Shown piece by piece: positions 24,457-31,180 of a DNA stretch of 48,837 nucleotides. Within the stretch, counting starts at the first letter, position 1; each line of letters begins with the position of its first letter. The notes below the pieces were generated by a model. That model was not told the DNA's origin and did no database searches. It was given only the letters and a program-made list of their open reading frames with translations. Origin of the DNA: Prevotellaceae bacterium (GTDB lineage Bacteria > Bacteroidota > Bacteroidia > Bacteroidales > UBA932); contig JAISBU010000007.1 in the NCBI GenBank assembly GCA_031266015.1, positions 1-48,837 of the forward strand, in the 5' to 3' direction. Both the position numbers and the translations under genes were made by a program.

Positions 24457-24969
24457 ATGAAAAGCAGAACGTTGTTTTTCATACCGTTGATTTTTTTATG
24501 TTTTGCTACAAATGCCCAGACGGAGCATTACGTGGGTGTGATAGGGGGAAAGGTGGTAGGGCTAGGTTACACGTTACAACACAAGCGTTGGAGTGCCAAC
24601 GCTAATGCAGGTTGGTTGATGGGGTTTAAGGGTGGATACTGCTCTGTGAACGGGTTGTACGGCTTACTTGCTAAGGAAAACAATGGGGACTGGATGTGGT
24701 TGGATGTCGGTTTGGGAGCGTTTATGCAGGGTTACGGTTCACCAACGCAGCATCAGGAGGAGTTGGCAAAGAAGTTGCACTACAACACTCCGGCGGGGGC
24801 TCAGGCCGTATCAAAGATTGGCTTTAGTTCTGGCGCGTTTCCCCGGTGGAGTTTTGGAATGTACATTAGCGCACCGTTGATTTTTGACAAAGATGCCAGC
24901 GCAGGAAAGTTGAGCATGAGAGAGTTGTACTTGGCGTATATTCAGCTATCGGTGCAGTATAAAATATAA
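24457..24969 (+). CDS. Hypothetical secreted protein, cassette paralogue 1
   Basis: The best start is the ATG at 24457, giving a signal peptide (MKSRTLFFIPLIFLCFATNA, cut before QTEHY) and 170 residues; the frame is open to 24388 but the extension overlaps the previous gene. The mature protein reads VEHY/VGVIGGKVVGLGYTLQ, a strand-rich outer-membrane-like pattern with GWLMGFKGGYCSVNGLY and PTQHQEELAKKL, and ends in LAYIQLSVQYKI. About half the residues are identical to the protein at 26079, including the identical end SVQYKI. It may be a small beta-barrel or periplasmic partner of the lipoprotein before it. The 80 bases over its 3' end and downstream are repeated exactly at 26574. Confidence 0.72.
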   Translation: MKSRTLFFIPLIFLCFATNAQTEHYVGVIGGKVVGLGYTLQHKRWSANANAGWLMGFKGGYCSVNGLYGLLAKENNGDWMWLDVGLGAFMQGYGSPTQHQEELAKKLHYNTPAGAQAVSKIGFSSGAFPRWSFGMYISAPLIFDKDASAGKLSMRELYLAYIQLSVQYKI

Positions 24970-25028
24970 GGTAGAGCCTCAATAATTTTAAGACGTATGA
25001 AGGTACTAATGTTTGGCTGGGAGTTTCC
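24949..25028 (+). repeat. Exact 80-bp direct repeat, left copy
   Basis: This run, from the last codons of the secreted-protein gene through GGTAGAGCCTCAATAATTTT to the first ten codons of the GT4 frame, is identical to 26574-26653. It marks the cassette boundaries. Confidence 0.9.
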
Positions 25029-25131
25029 TCCACACGTAGCGGGTGGCTGCATATTACAGATGTGGGACGTAAGCGAAATTTTGCGCGCTATTCGTTTGAT
25101 TGAAAGGCACGAAAAGGATGTAAAACTATAA
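24997..25131 (+). pseudogene. 44-codon chimera of GT4 start and debranching-enzyme end
   Basis: An intact frame with the same leader as the GT4 gene. Residues 1-17 are MKVLMFGWEFPPHVAGG, as in the glycogen synthase at 26622. Residues 18-44 match the end of the debranching enzyme: CILQMWDVSEILRAIRLIE, then RHEKDVKL, against CISQAWSVGEILRAIRLIE, then KYEKE. The join is in frame at a shared Gly-Gly pair (AGG/PGG). The debranching part differs from the gene at 21803 largely at synonymous sites, so it came from a diverged allele. It is probably a by-product of cassette duplication, but it could be translated. Confidence 0.85.
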
Positions 25132-25143
25132 AAAAATTAAACC

Positions 25144-26010
25144 ATGAAAAAGTTTTTTCTATTGTACGTAGCATTGGGATTGGTAGCATTATCGTGCTCA
25201 AAAGAACCAGAAAGTAAGCCAAAAGAAGAAGTATTGCCAGCGGTTGAGCAGCCAGATGTTGTTCAACAGTTATCAGACTATGATAATATGCAGCGCTATA
25301 TGTATGCAGCAAATGGGATGGAACTTTTTGCTGAAGATTTACAACTTACTCAACAACAACTTGATGATGAGTTGAAAGCGATAACTCAAATTTATGCTCA
25401 ACAACCGTTAGTAAAGACCAAACCTATTGCAATTAAAAGCATGAGTGACGAAGAAGAGTTTTCGATTAATGAAATATTTGGGGTATTTGCGGAGATGATG
25501 GCAACATATTCAAGTTATCAAGGAGCATCTGAGCAGTGGACGCTTGCATCTAATGATTTGATAGGTGTATTAGGAGGATTATCGCAAAAAATGGTAGAGG
25601 CGAGTGTTGTCGTAAATTTGGAAACATTAGTGAAAGATGACTTACTACGCTATCAAGATAATCTCAAAACAAAATATGACTTATCAGATGGAGAAGTTAT
25701 AATGTTTAGTAAAATGTTGACAGATCTGCAAATAGTGCTAACGTCTGAGCCTTTTTTATTAAATATTCAAAATAGTAAGATTGAGGTAAATTCTAATCCT
25801 CTTACAAAAGGAGTGTTCTCAAAGATAGGAAATTGGATAGTAGATCAAGTAAAGGGGGTTGTTGAAGTTGTTATATTCGCCGTGTCAACGATAGGTGGAG
25901 GTATACTTGGAACAGTTATATGTGGACCATACTGTGGAGCAACAGGGGCAGTCGGGGGGTTTATTATGGGCATGATGTTGATAGATTATCTACGGCTTAA
26001 GGTATGGTGA
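25144..26010 (+). CDS. Hypothetical lipoprotein with a glycine-zipper C-terminus, variable gene of the second cassette
   Basis: The 288-residue product is a lipoprotein (MKKFFLLYVALGLVALSCSK, lipobox ALSC). After an acidic linker come helix-rich segments (FAEDLQLTQQQLDDELKAI, VNLETLVKDDLLRYQDNLKT). The C-terminal 50 residues are hydrophobic and Gly-rich: VSTIGGGILGTVICGPYCGA, then TGAVGGFIMGMMLIDYL, a glycine-zipper pattern able to enter a membrane. This resembles pore-forming or bacteriocin-like segments, but I cannot name a family. The gene is far more AT-rich than the flanking glycogen genes, a sign of transfer. It starts 12 bp after the chimeric ORF and precedes the paralogue of the secreted protein at 24457. 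Confidence 0.68.
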   Translation: MKKFFLLYVALGLVALSCSKEPESKPKEEVLPAVEQPDVVQQLSDYDNMQRYMYAANGMELFAEDLQLTQQQLDDELKAITQIYAQQPLVKTKPIAIKSMSDEEEFSINEIFGVFAEMMATYSSYQGASEQWTLASNDLIGVLGGLSQKMVEASVVVNLETLVKDDLLRYQDNLKTKYDLSDGEVIMFSKMLTDLQIVLTSEPFLLNIQNSKIEVNSNPLTKGVFSKIGNWIVDQVKGVVEVVIFAVSTIGGGILGTVICGPYCGATGAVGGFIMGMMLIDYLRLKVW

Positions 26011-26078
26011 TATTGAGAAATTGCTATAACCCTGTATAAGTTTATTTATTACTTGATATTACAATAAATAAGTTTGTT

Positions 26079-26594
26079 ATGGAAGGAAACAGAATGCTAT
26101 TTTCCCTTTTATTGTTATTTTTTAGTTTTACAGCAAGTGCTCAAGTAGAACATTATATAAGTGGGGTTGCGGGAAAGGAAGTAGGTGTTGGCTATACGTT
26201 GCAATATAAGCGCTGGAGCGTAGAGACAGATGGTGGTTGGTTAACGGGGTTTAAGGGTGGAGTAGCTTCTGTAAATGGTTTGTATCGCTTATTTTCTTTA
26301 AATCCACGGGAGAAAGAATCAATAAAAGTTGATGCGGGTTTGGGAGTGTTTGCGCAGACTTACTCTTCTCCAACGCAACATCAGCAAGAGTTGGCAGAGA
26401 AGTTAGGTTATACAGTACCTGTGGCAGGACAGCTTGTTGCTAAAGTGTCTTTGGAGTCAGCGTCTTGGTCTCGTTGGAGTTTTGGAGTGCATTTTAGAAG
26501 GTCCTTGGTCAGTAAAGATTCCAATGTGGGGAGGTTAAGTTTCGGTGAGTTATGCTTGTCGTACATGTTAATTTCGGTGCAGTATAAAATATAA
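26079..26594 (+). CDS. Hypothetical secreted protein, cassette paralogue 2
   Basis: This is a 171-residue paralogue of the protein at 24457, with signal peptide MLFSLLLLFFSFTASA cut before QVEHY; ATG 26079 or 26094 are both possible. Shared blocks include GKEVGVGYTLQYKRWS, GGWLTGFKGG, SVNGLY, SPTQHQQELAEKL, RWSFG and SVQYKI at the end. The family is not one I recognise. Its AT-rich composition resembles the lipoprotein gene before it. That the OMP-like gene is kept in both cassettes while the lipoprotein changes suggests that the conserved gene serves the variable one. Confidence 0.72.
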   Translation: MEGNRMLFSLLLLFFSFTASAQVEHYISGVAGKEVGVGYTLQYKRWSVETDGGWLTGFKGGVASVNGLYRLFSLNPREKESIKVDAGLGVFAQTYSSPTQHQQELAEKLGYTVPVAGQLVAKVSLESASWSRWSFGVHFRRSLVSKDSNVGRLSFGELCLSYMLISVQYKI

Positions 26595-26653
26595 GGTAGA
26601 GCCTCAATAATTTTAAGACGTATGAAGGTACTAATGTTTGGCTGGGAGTTTCC
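26574..26653 (+). repeat. Exact 80-bp direct repeat, right copy
   Basis: Identical to 24949-25028. It covers the stop of the secreted-protein gene, the GGTAGAGCCTCAATAATTTT leader and the first ten codons of the GT4 gene. Confidence 0.9.
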
Positions 26654-27911
26654 ACCTCACGTTGCAGGGGGCTTGGCTACGGCGTGTTATGGGTTGACCA
26701 AGGGGTTGGCGCAGCACGAGGTAGACATGCTTTTTGTGGTACCTAAGGCATACGGCGACGAAGACCAAAGCGCTACCCGCATAGTGGCGGCAGAGGATGT
26801 TGAGTTTGACGGTACTGCTTTGGAGTTGACCGAACTCTGGAAGCGCCTTATATACATAGAGGCCGGTTCAAACCTGGTTCCCTACCTTTCGCCCGAAGAG
26901 TATAAACGCCTGATATACAGCGATGTAAAGGATGGTGCTATTAGCCATACCTCGCATTTTCGCCGTAGGTTCAGATTTGCCGGAGGTTACAAGCAGAATT
27001 TGATGGATGAGGTAGCGGCCTACGCAGTGCTGGCGCATACCGTTGCCCAGCAGCATTCGTTTGACGTTATTCACGCGCACGATTGGCTTACCTATCTGGC
27101 AGGAATAACTGCGAAAAAGGTATCGGGTAAACCGTTGGTTATTCACGTTCACGCAACGGAGTTCGATCGCAGCGGGGAGAATGTTAACCAGGTGGTTTTT
27201 GATATAGAGAAGCGGGGAATGCAGGAGGCAGATCTTGTAATTACCGTTAGCAACCTTACCCGGAATATCGTTATCAACCGCTACGGGATAAGCTCTGATA
27301 AGGTAATAACCGTACACAACGCCGTTGACTTTAGCGCAAGCGAGTTTGAGGATGTGGAGCGCGGTACGGATGAAAAAATTGTAACATTCCTGGGACGTAT
27401 TACCTACCAAAAGGGGCCTGATTATTTTGTGGAAGCTGCTAACAAGGTTTTGAAGCGGTGCGATAATGTACGCTTTGTGATGGCCGGCAGCGGCGACATG
27501 CTAAACCGTATGATTAGGCGTGTTGCGAGATTGGGAATTGCCGACAGGTTTAACTTCACCGGATTTTTGCGTGGCGCGGATGTGCAGCACATGTTTGCCT
27601 TAAGCGATGTTTATGTGATGCCTTCGGTGAGCGAGCCATTCGGAATATCTCCTTTGGAGGCCATGCGCTCACATGTACCCACCATTATCTCTAAGCAGTC
27701 GGGGGTGGCAGAGGTGTTGAAGCATGCTGTAAAGATAGATTTCTGGGATGTGGATGCTATGGCTGATGCCATATACGGAATATTAAATTATCCTGCACTT
27801 ACAAAAATGTTTATACGTTACGGAGACGAAGAAGTAGACTCGCTAAAATGGGACAAGGCTGCGCTGAAGGTAAAGCGAGTTTACGAGAAGGTAATGAGTA
27901 TGTACGTGTAG
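26622..27911 (+). CDS. GT4 glycosyltransferase, probable glycogen synthase
   Basis: The 429-residue protein is a GT4 (GT-B fold) enzyme. MKVLMFGWEFPPHVAGGLAT holds the N-terminal nucleotide-sugar loop (GG), FDVIHAHDWLTYLAGI is the middle motif, and TFLGRITYQKGPDYFVEAA and SEPFGISPLEAM form the C-terminal donor site with the E-x7-E-like pair. In Bacteroides this gene lies between a debranching enzyme and a GH57 enzyme and is taken to lengthen alpha-1,4-glucan. The order is kept here, with the GH57 gene 29 bp downstream. The first codons are duplicated in the chimera at 24997. Confidence 0.92.
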   Translation: MKVLMFGWEFPPHVAGGLATACYGLTKGLAQHEVDMLFVVPKAYGDEDQSATRIVAAEDVEFDGTALELTELWKRLIYIEAGSNLVPYLSPEEYKRLIYSDVKDGAISHTSHFRRRFRFAGGYKQNLMDEVAAYAVLAHTVAQQHSFDVIHAHDWLTYLAGITAKKVSGKPLVIHVHATEFDRSGENVNQVVFDIEKRGMQEADLVITVSNLTRNIVINRYGISSDKVITVHNAVDFSASEFEDVERGTDEKIVTFLGRITYQKGPDYFVEAANKVLKRCDNVRFVMAGSGDMLNRMIRRVARLGIADRFNFTGFLRGADVQHMFALSDVYVMPSVSEPFGISPLEAMRSHVPTIISKQSGVAEVLKHAVKIDFWDVDAMADAIYGILNYPALTKMFIRYGDEEVDSLKWDKAALKVKRVYEKVMSMYV

Positions 27912-27940
27912 GTTAATTCAATTATTAAAATTGCGCAGCT

Positions 27941-29683
27941 ATGAAAAGAACACTTTGCTTATATTTTCAGGTACATCAACCCTACCGGTTGAGAAGATAC
28001 AGGTTTTTTGATATAGGGAAAGATCATAACTACTATGATGAATTCTCTAATAGGACTATTATGCGCAAGGTGGCGGAGCGCTGCTACCTGCCTGCTAATA
28101 ATGTGATGTTGGGGTTAATCAAAAAGCACGGTAAGGCATTTAAAATCAGCTACTCAATTTCCGGTGCAGCTTTGGAGCAATTTGAAAGATACGCTCCGGA
28201 TGTATTGGCGAGTTTTAAGGCCTTGGCAAAAACCGGTTGTGTAGAGTTCATCGGAGAAACGTATGCGCACTCATTGGCGGTGCTGTCGGATGTGAAGGAG
28301 TTTGAAGCGCAAGTAAAGAAGCATAGCGATGCTATGATGAAGTACTTCGGTCAGCGTCCAACGACATTCCGCAATACGGAGCTGGTTTACTCGGATTACA
28401 TTGGCGAACGTGTTGCTCAAATGGGTTTTTCAGCCATGCTTACCGAGGGTGCAAAGCATGTTTTGGGATGGAAAAGTCCAAACTATATTTATGCAAATGT
28501 GCTCAATCCAAAGTTAAAAATTCTTCTTCGCAACTTCAGGCTGAGCGATGATATTGCATTCCGTTTTTCTGATAGGGGATGGAGCGAATTTCCAGTAACC
28601 ACGGACAAATACGTAAGCTGGCTGAACGCGATTGACAAGAAAGATGAGCTGGTAAATTTGTTTATGGATTACGAAACTTTTGGTGAACATCAGTGGGCGG
28701 CGTCGGGGATATTTGAATTTTTACGATATTTGCCATCGAAAGTTCTTTCAGATACAAACTTTGAATTTTTGACTCCGGCGGAAACTGCGAAAAAGCATCA
28801 GACAGTGGCTCCCATAAAAGTTCCGCATGCTATATCTTGGGCAGATGAGGAGAGAGATCTTACAGCATGGTTGGGTAATGAGCTGCAGAACGAGGCATTC
28901 TCAAAAGTATATGCGCTGGGTTCAAAAGTTGAGGCTGCCGGAAATGAATCGTTGTTGAAGGATTGGAGAGCGCTGCAAAACAGTGACCACTTTTATTACA
29001 TGTCAACCAAGTGGTTTTCCGATGGCGATGTACACAAGTATTTCAATCCGTACGATACACCGTACGATGCATTTATAAATTACATGAATGTGCTGAGCGA
29101 TTTTACGCTTAGGGTAGAAAAAGAAATTAAAGGTAAAGAGGGTATTGTTGCTGCTCCCTCTAAAACTACAGTAATTAATAATAAAGCAGCATCAGATAAA
29201 AAACAAACAATCATGGCAAAGAAAGTAACCGCTGCAAAAAAGACTGCAGCAAAGAAGGCAGCTCCTGCTAAAAAGGTTGTTGCTAAAAAGGCAGCTCCGG
29301 CAAAGAAGGCAGCTGTAAAGAAAGCAGCTCCGGCTAAGAAAGTTGCAGTTAAGAAGGCAGCTCCAGCAAAGAAAGTAGCTGCAAAGAAAGTTGTAGCAAA
29401 GAAGGTAGTTGCTAAGAAAGCGGCTCCAAAGAAGAAAGTTGCAGCCAAGAAGGCAGCTCCGACAAAGAAAGTTGTAGCAAAGAAGGTAGTTGCAAAGAAG
29501 GCGGCTCCAAAGAAGAAAGTTGCAGCCAAGAAGGCAGCTCCGGCAAAGAAAGTAGCTGCAAAGAAGGTAGTTGCTAAGAAAGCGGCTCCAAAGAAGAAAG
29601 TTGTTGCTAAGAAACCGGTAGCAAAGAAGGTTACTCCGGCTCCTGCTCCAGCTCCTGCAGTTTCAATTTTCCCTATGTTTTAA
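27941..29683 (+). CDS. GH57 alpha-amylase / glucanotransferase fused to a histone-H1-like Lys/Ala/Pro tail
   Basis: Residues 1-405 form a GH57 barrel of the Bacteroides type: MKRTLCLYFQVHQPYRLRRY (with the HQP of region 1), FIGETYAHSL, FRNTELVYSD around 143-152 (Glu at about 147 is the likely nucleophile) and MDYETFGEHQW near 242 (Asp, acid/base). It would cut or transfer alpha-1,4-glucan. From residue 424 there is a tail of about 155 residues made of KKAAPAKK, KKVVAKK and AAPKKK repeats ending in PAPAPAPAVSIFPMF. This resembles bacterial histone-H1-like DNA-binding proteins. An ATG at 29213 (MAKKVTAAKKTAAKK) begins exactly there and could give a separate protein. A strong terminator follows at 29706. 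Confidence 0.9.
   Translation: MKRTLCLYFQVHQPYRLRRYRFFDIGKDHNYYDEFSNRTIMRKVAERCYLPANNVMLGLIKKHGKAFKISYSISGAALEQFERYAPDVLASFKALAKTGCVEFIGETYAHSLAVLSDVKEFEAQVKKHSDAMMKYFGQRPTTFRNTELVYSDYIGERVAQMGFSAMLTEGAKHVLGWKSPNYIYANVLNPKLKILLRNFRLSDDIAFRFSDRGWSEFPVTTDKYVSWLNAIDKKDELVNLFMDYETFGEHQWAASGIFEFLRYLPSKVLSDTNFEFLTPAETAKKHQTVAPIKVPHAISWADEERDLTAWLGNELQNEAFSKVYALGSKVEAAGNESLLKDWRALQNSDHFYYMSTKWFSDGDVHKYFNPYDTPYDAFINYMNVLSDFTLRVEKEIKGKEGIVAAPSKTTVINNKAASDKKQTIMAKKVTAAKKTAAKKAAPAKKVVAKKAAPAKKAAVKKAAPAKKVAVKKAAPAKKVAAKKVVAKKVVAKKAAPKKKVAAKKAAPTKKVVAKKVVAKKAAPKKKVAAKKAAPAKKVAAKKVVAKKAAPKKKVVAKKPVAKKVTPAPAPAPAVSIFPMF
29213..29650 (+). repeat. In-frame KKAAPAKK/KKVVAKK coding repeat
   Basis: The coding repeat has variants of AAGAAGGCAGCTCCGGC and AAGAAAGTTGTAGC with a period of 9-10 codons over about 440 bp. 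A longer block (TPKKK-type) recurs at about 29420, 29500 and 29590. It is prone to slippage, so its length may vary between strains. Confidence 0.8.
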
Positions 29684-29705
29684 TTAGCAGTAGAAAGTTG
29701 ATAAG

Positions 29706-29740
29706 ATCCCATCTGCACATCTTGCAGATGGGATTTTTGT
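29706..29740 (+). terminator. Rho-independent terminator of the glycogen operon
   Basis: ATCCCATCTGCA (29706-29717) and TGCAGATGGGAT (29723-29734) form a perfect 12-bp stem with loop CATCT, followed by TTTTTG. Confidence 0.92.
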
Positions 29741-29767
29741 TTTTGCTTGGCAAAATTTTTACCTTTG
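29736..29767 (+). promoter_or_regulatory. Promoter for the putative structured RNA
   Basis: TTTG at 29736-29739, a 20-nt spacer and TACCTTTG at 29760-29767 match the phylum promoter very well. There is no gene start within 300 bp downstream on this strand, which supports a non-coding transcript starting at about 29774. Confidence 0.65.
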
Positions 29768-29773
29768 CGTATA

Positions 29774-30023
29774 ATCCTTAAAATTTATCTTGCCTATGGT
29801 ATAATAGTAGCCTCATTGTGAGTTTGTAATCAACTTACATATAAGGAATTACACATAAAAGGCGTTAGCTTTATTCTTTGCTTACTGAAAACTAGAAAAT
29901 TTCGAAAAGCAGCCAAGAGTAAGGTAAACGCCCACGAGCAATCGTGGGCTTTACTCGTATTTGGCTGTATAGGTTTTTCTAGTACCTCAGTAAGCAAATA
30001 AGGCGTATAGTCCGCGTTTTTTT
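29774..30023 (+). ncRNA. Candidate structured RNA, rod-like, possibly 6S-like
   Basis: The gap between the GH57 and methyltransferase genes holds a promoter (29736-29767) and, at 29877-29998, a 122-nt imperfect hairpin. The outer stem is TTTGCTTACTGA / TCAGTAAGCAAA (12 bp perfect). Then come ACTAGAAAA / TTTTCTAGT (9 bp), an internal loop of 10/7 nt, CAGCCAA / TTGGCTG (7 bp), a 7/6 loop, and GTAAA-c-GCCCACGA / TCGTGGGC-TTTAC capped by a GCAA tetraloop. A run of seven T at 30017-30023 may end it. A long rod with an open centre is the shape of 6S RNA, but I cannot confirm the family. A long leader of the next gene is the main alternative. Confidence 0.5.
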
Positions 30024-30099
30024 GTGCCTGCCCCAACCGTTTTCTTAGGACTACAATCATTTTCCAGCTTCCTTTTATAGACACAAAAAATAGTGAGTT

Positions 30100-30894
30100 A
30101 TGCAGTCGCGACACGTAAATCGCAAGCAGTACTTTGACGAGCAGCGCAAAAGTACGCAACAGTATGTTTTACCCTATATCATGCAGCACGTGAAGCCGTG
30201 TAATGGCAAGGCGCTGCGAGTACTTGAGGTTGGGTGTGGCGAGGGTGGCAACCTTGCACCTTTTCTCGAAATGGGCTGCGAATGTTGGGGTATTGAGCTG
30301 TCGGAAGGAAACTTCAATAATGCCCTAAAGTTTTACGCCGATAATCCTTTAAAATCGCACTTACATCTTGTGCATAAAAATATTTACGACGTGGCTCCCG
30401 ATGAGTTGGGCAACGCTTTTGATATCGTTTTTCTGCGGGATGTTATTGAGCATATTCCTGAGCAGGAGCAATTTATGCGGCATCTCAAAAAATTTATGCT
30501 GCCCGGTGGCGTTGCCTTTTTTGCTTTCCCTCCGTGGCGAATGCCTTTTGGCGGACATCAGCAAGTCTGTCGTAACAGGTGGGTAAGCCGAATGCCGTAC
30601 ATTCACGTTCTTCCGAGGGCTGCATACAGAATCATGCTGAAAATTTTTGGCCTGCCGGACGGCGCAATCAACGAGCTGGTAAGCGTTGCGGAAACAGGAA
30701 TCAGCATACGGCGGTTTAGAAAAATTATTCGTCAAGAAAATTATGAGGTGATTCACAAAACGCATTGGCTCTTTAATCCCAACTACCAAGTTAAATTTGG
30801 GCTGAGTCCACGTTGCGTACCAAAGATTTTCCATATTCCCTACCTGCAAGATTTTTATACTACGGCCGTGTACTACTTGCTAAAGCAGGGGTAA
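30100..30894 (+). CDS. Class I SAM-dependent methyltransferase
   Basis: This 264-residue protein has a Rossmann methylase core: RVLEVGCGEGGNLAPFLEMG (motif I, SAM loop), CWGIELSEGNFNNA (acidic residue for ribose), DIVFLRDVIEHIPEQEQFMRHL and LPGGVAFFAFPPWRMPFGGH. The second half is less typical (VCRNRWVSRMPYIHVLP, RRFRKIIRQENYEVI), as in Bacteroidales methylases of unknown substrate next to cell-envelope genes. The start is the ATG at 30100. It is an isolated gene between the putative RNA and the glycogen synthase-phosphorylase fusion, with no clear promoter of its own, so it could also be read from the promoter at 29736. Confidence 0.85.
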   Translation: MQSRHVNRKQYFDEQRKSTQQYVLPYIMQHVKPCNGKALRVLEVGCGEGGNLAPFLEMGCECWGIELSEGNFNNALKFYADNPLKSHLHLVHKNIYDVAPDELGNAFDIVFLRDVIEHIPEQEQFMRHLKKFMLPGGVAFFAFPPWRMPFGGHQQVCRNRWVSRMPYIHVLPRAAYRIMLKIFGLPDGAINELVSVAETGISIRRFRKIIRQENYEVIHKTHWLFNPNYQVKFGLSPRCVPKIFHIPYLQDFYTTAVYYLLKQG

Positions 30895-31145
30895 GCCGGG
30901 TGGCGAATCCTTGCTTTGCGGAATTTGTAACACCGTTTTTTCTGTGAAGGTTTTTCGGCTTTGCTCACAACGGTGGGCGGCATAATTACATGTCCTCCAT
31001 TTTCCCATTGTAGAGTCTCATAATCAATGGATTATATGGAGCTGTAAAGATACGGTAAAGGTAGATTTTTTGATAAAATATCTATTTGCAAACGTTTGAG
31101 GCGTTTTTTTACTTGTACAAGATTATTTCACATGCTTTTTTGTGC

Positions 31146-31153
31146 TACCTTTG
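31146..31153 (+). promoter_or_regulatory. Promoter -7 element for the glycogen synthase-phosphorylase gene
   Basis: TACCTTTG matches the phylum -7 consensus, 27 bp ahead of the ATG at 31181. A good -33 TTG at the standard distance was not seen. Confidence 0.5.
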
Positions 31154-31180
31154 ACCTCACGCTAACAAATTTTTTAGTTT

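Noticed and set aside
24949..26653. 80-bp direct repeats read as attachment sites of an integrative element
   Set aside because: The repeat covers the ends of host-type genes and there is no integrase; duplication by homologous recombination explains it better.
29080..29529. 149-residue minus-strand frame rich in Phe/Ala
   Set aside because: It is the reverse reading of the Lys/Ala repeat tail of the GH57 gene.
29830..30159. 109-residue minus-strand frame
   Set aside because: It lies across the rod-like inverted repeat and the start of the methyltransferase gene, has no family signature, and would be explained by the RNA structure.
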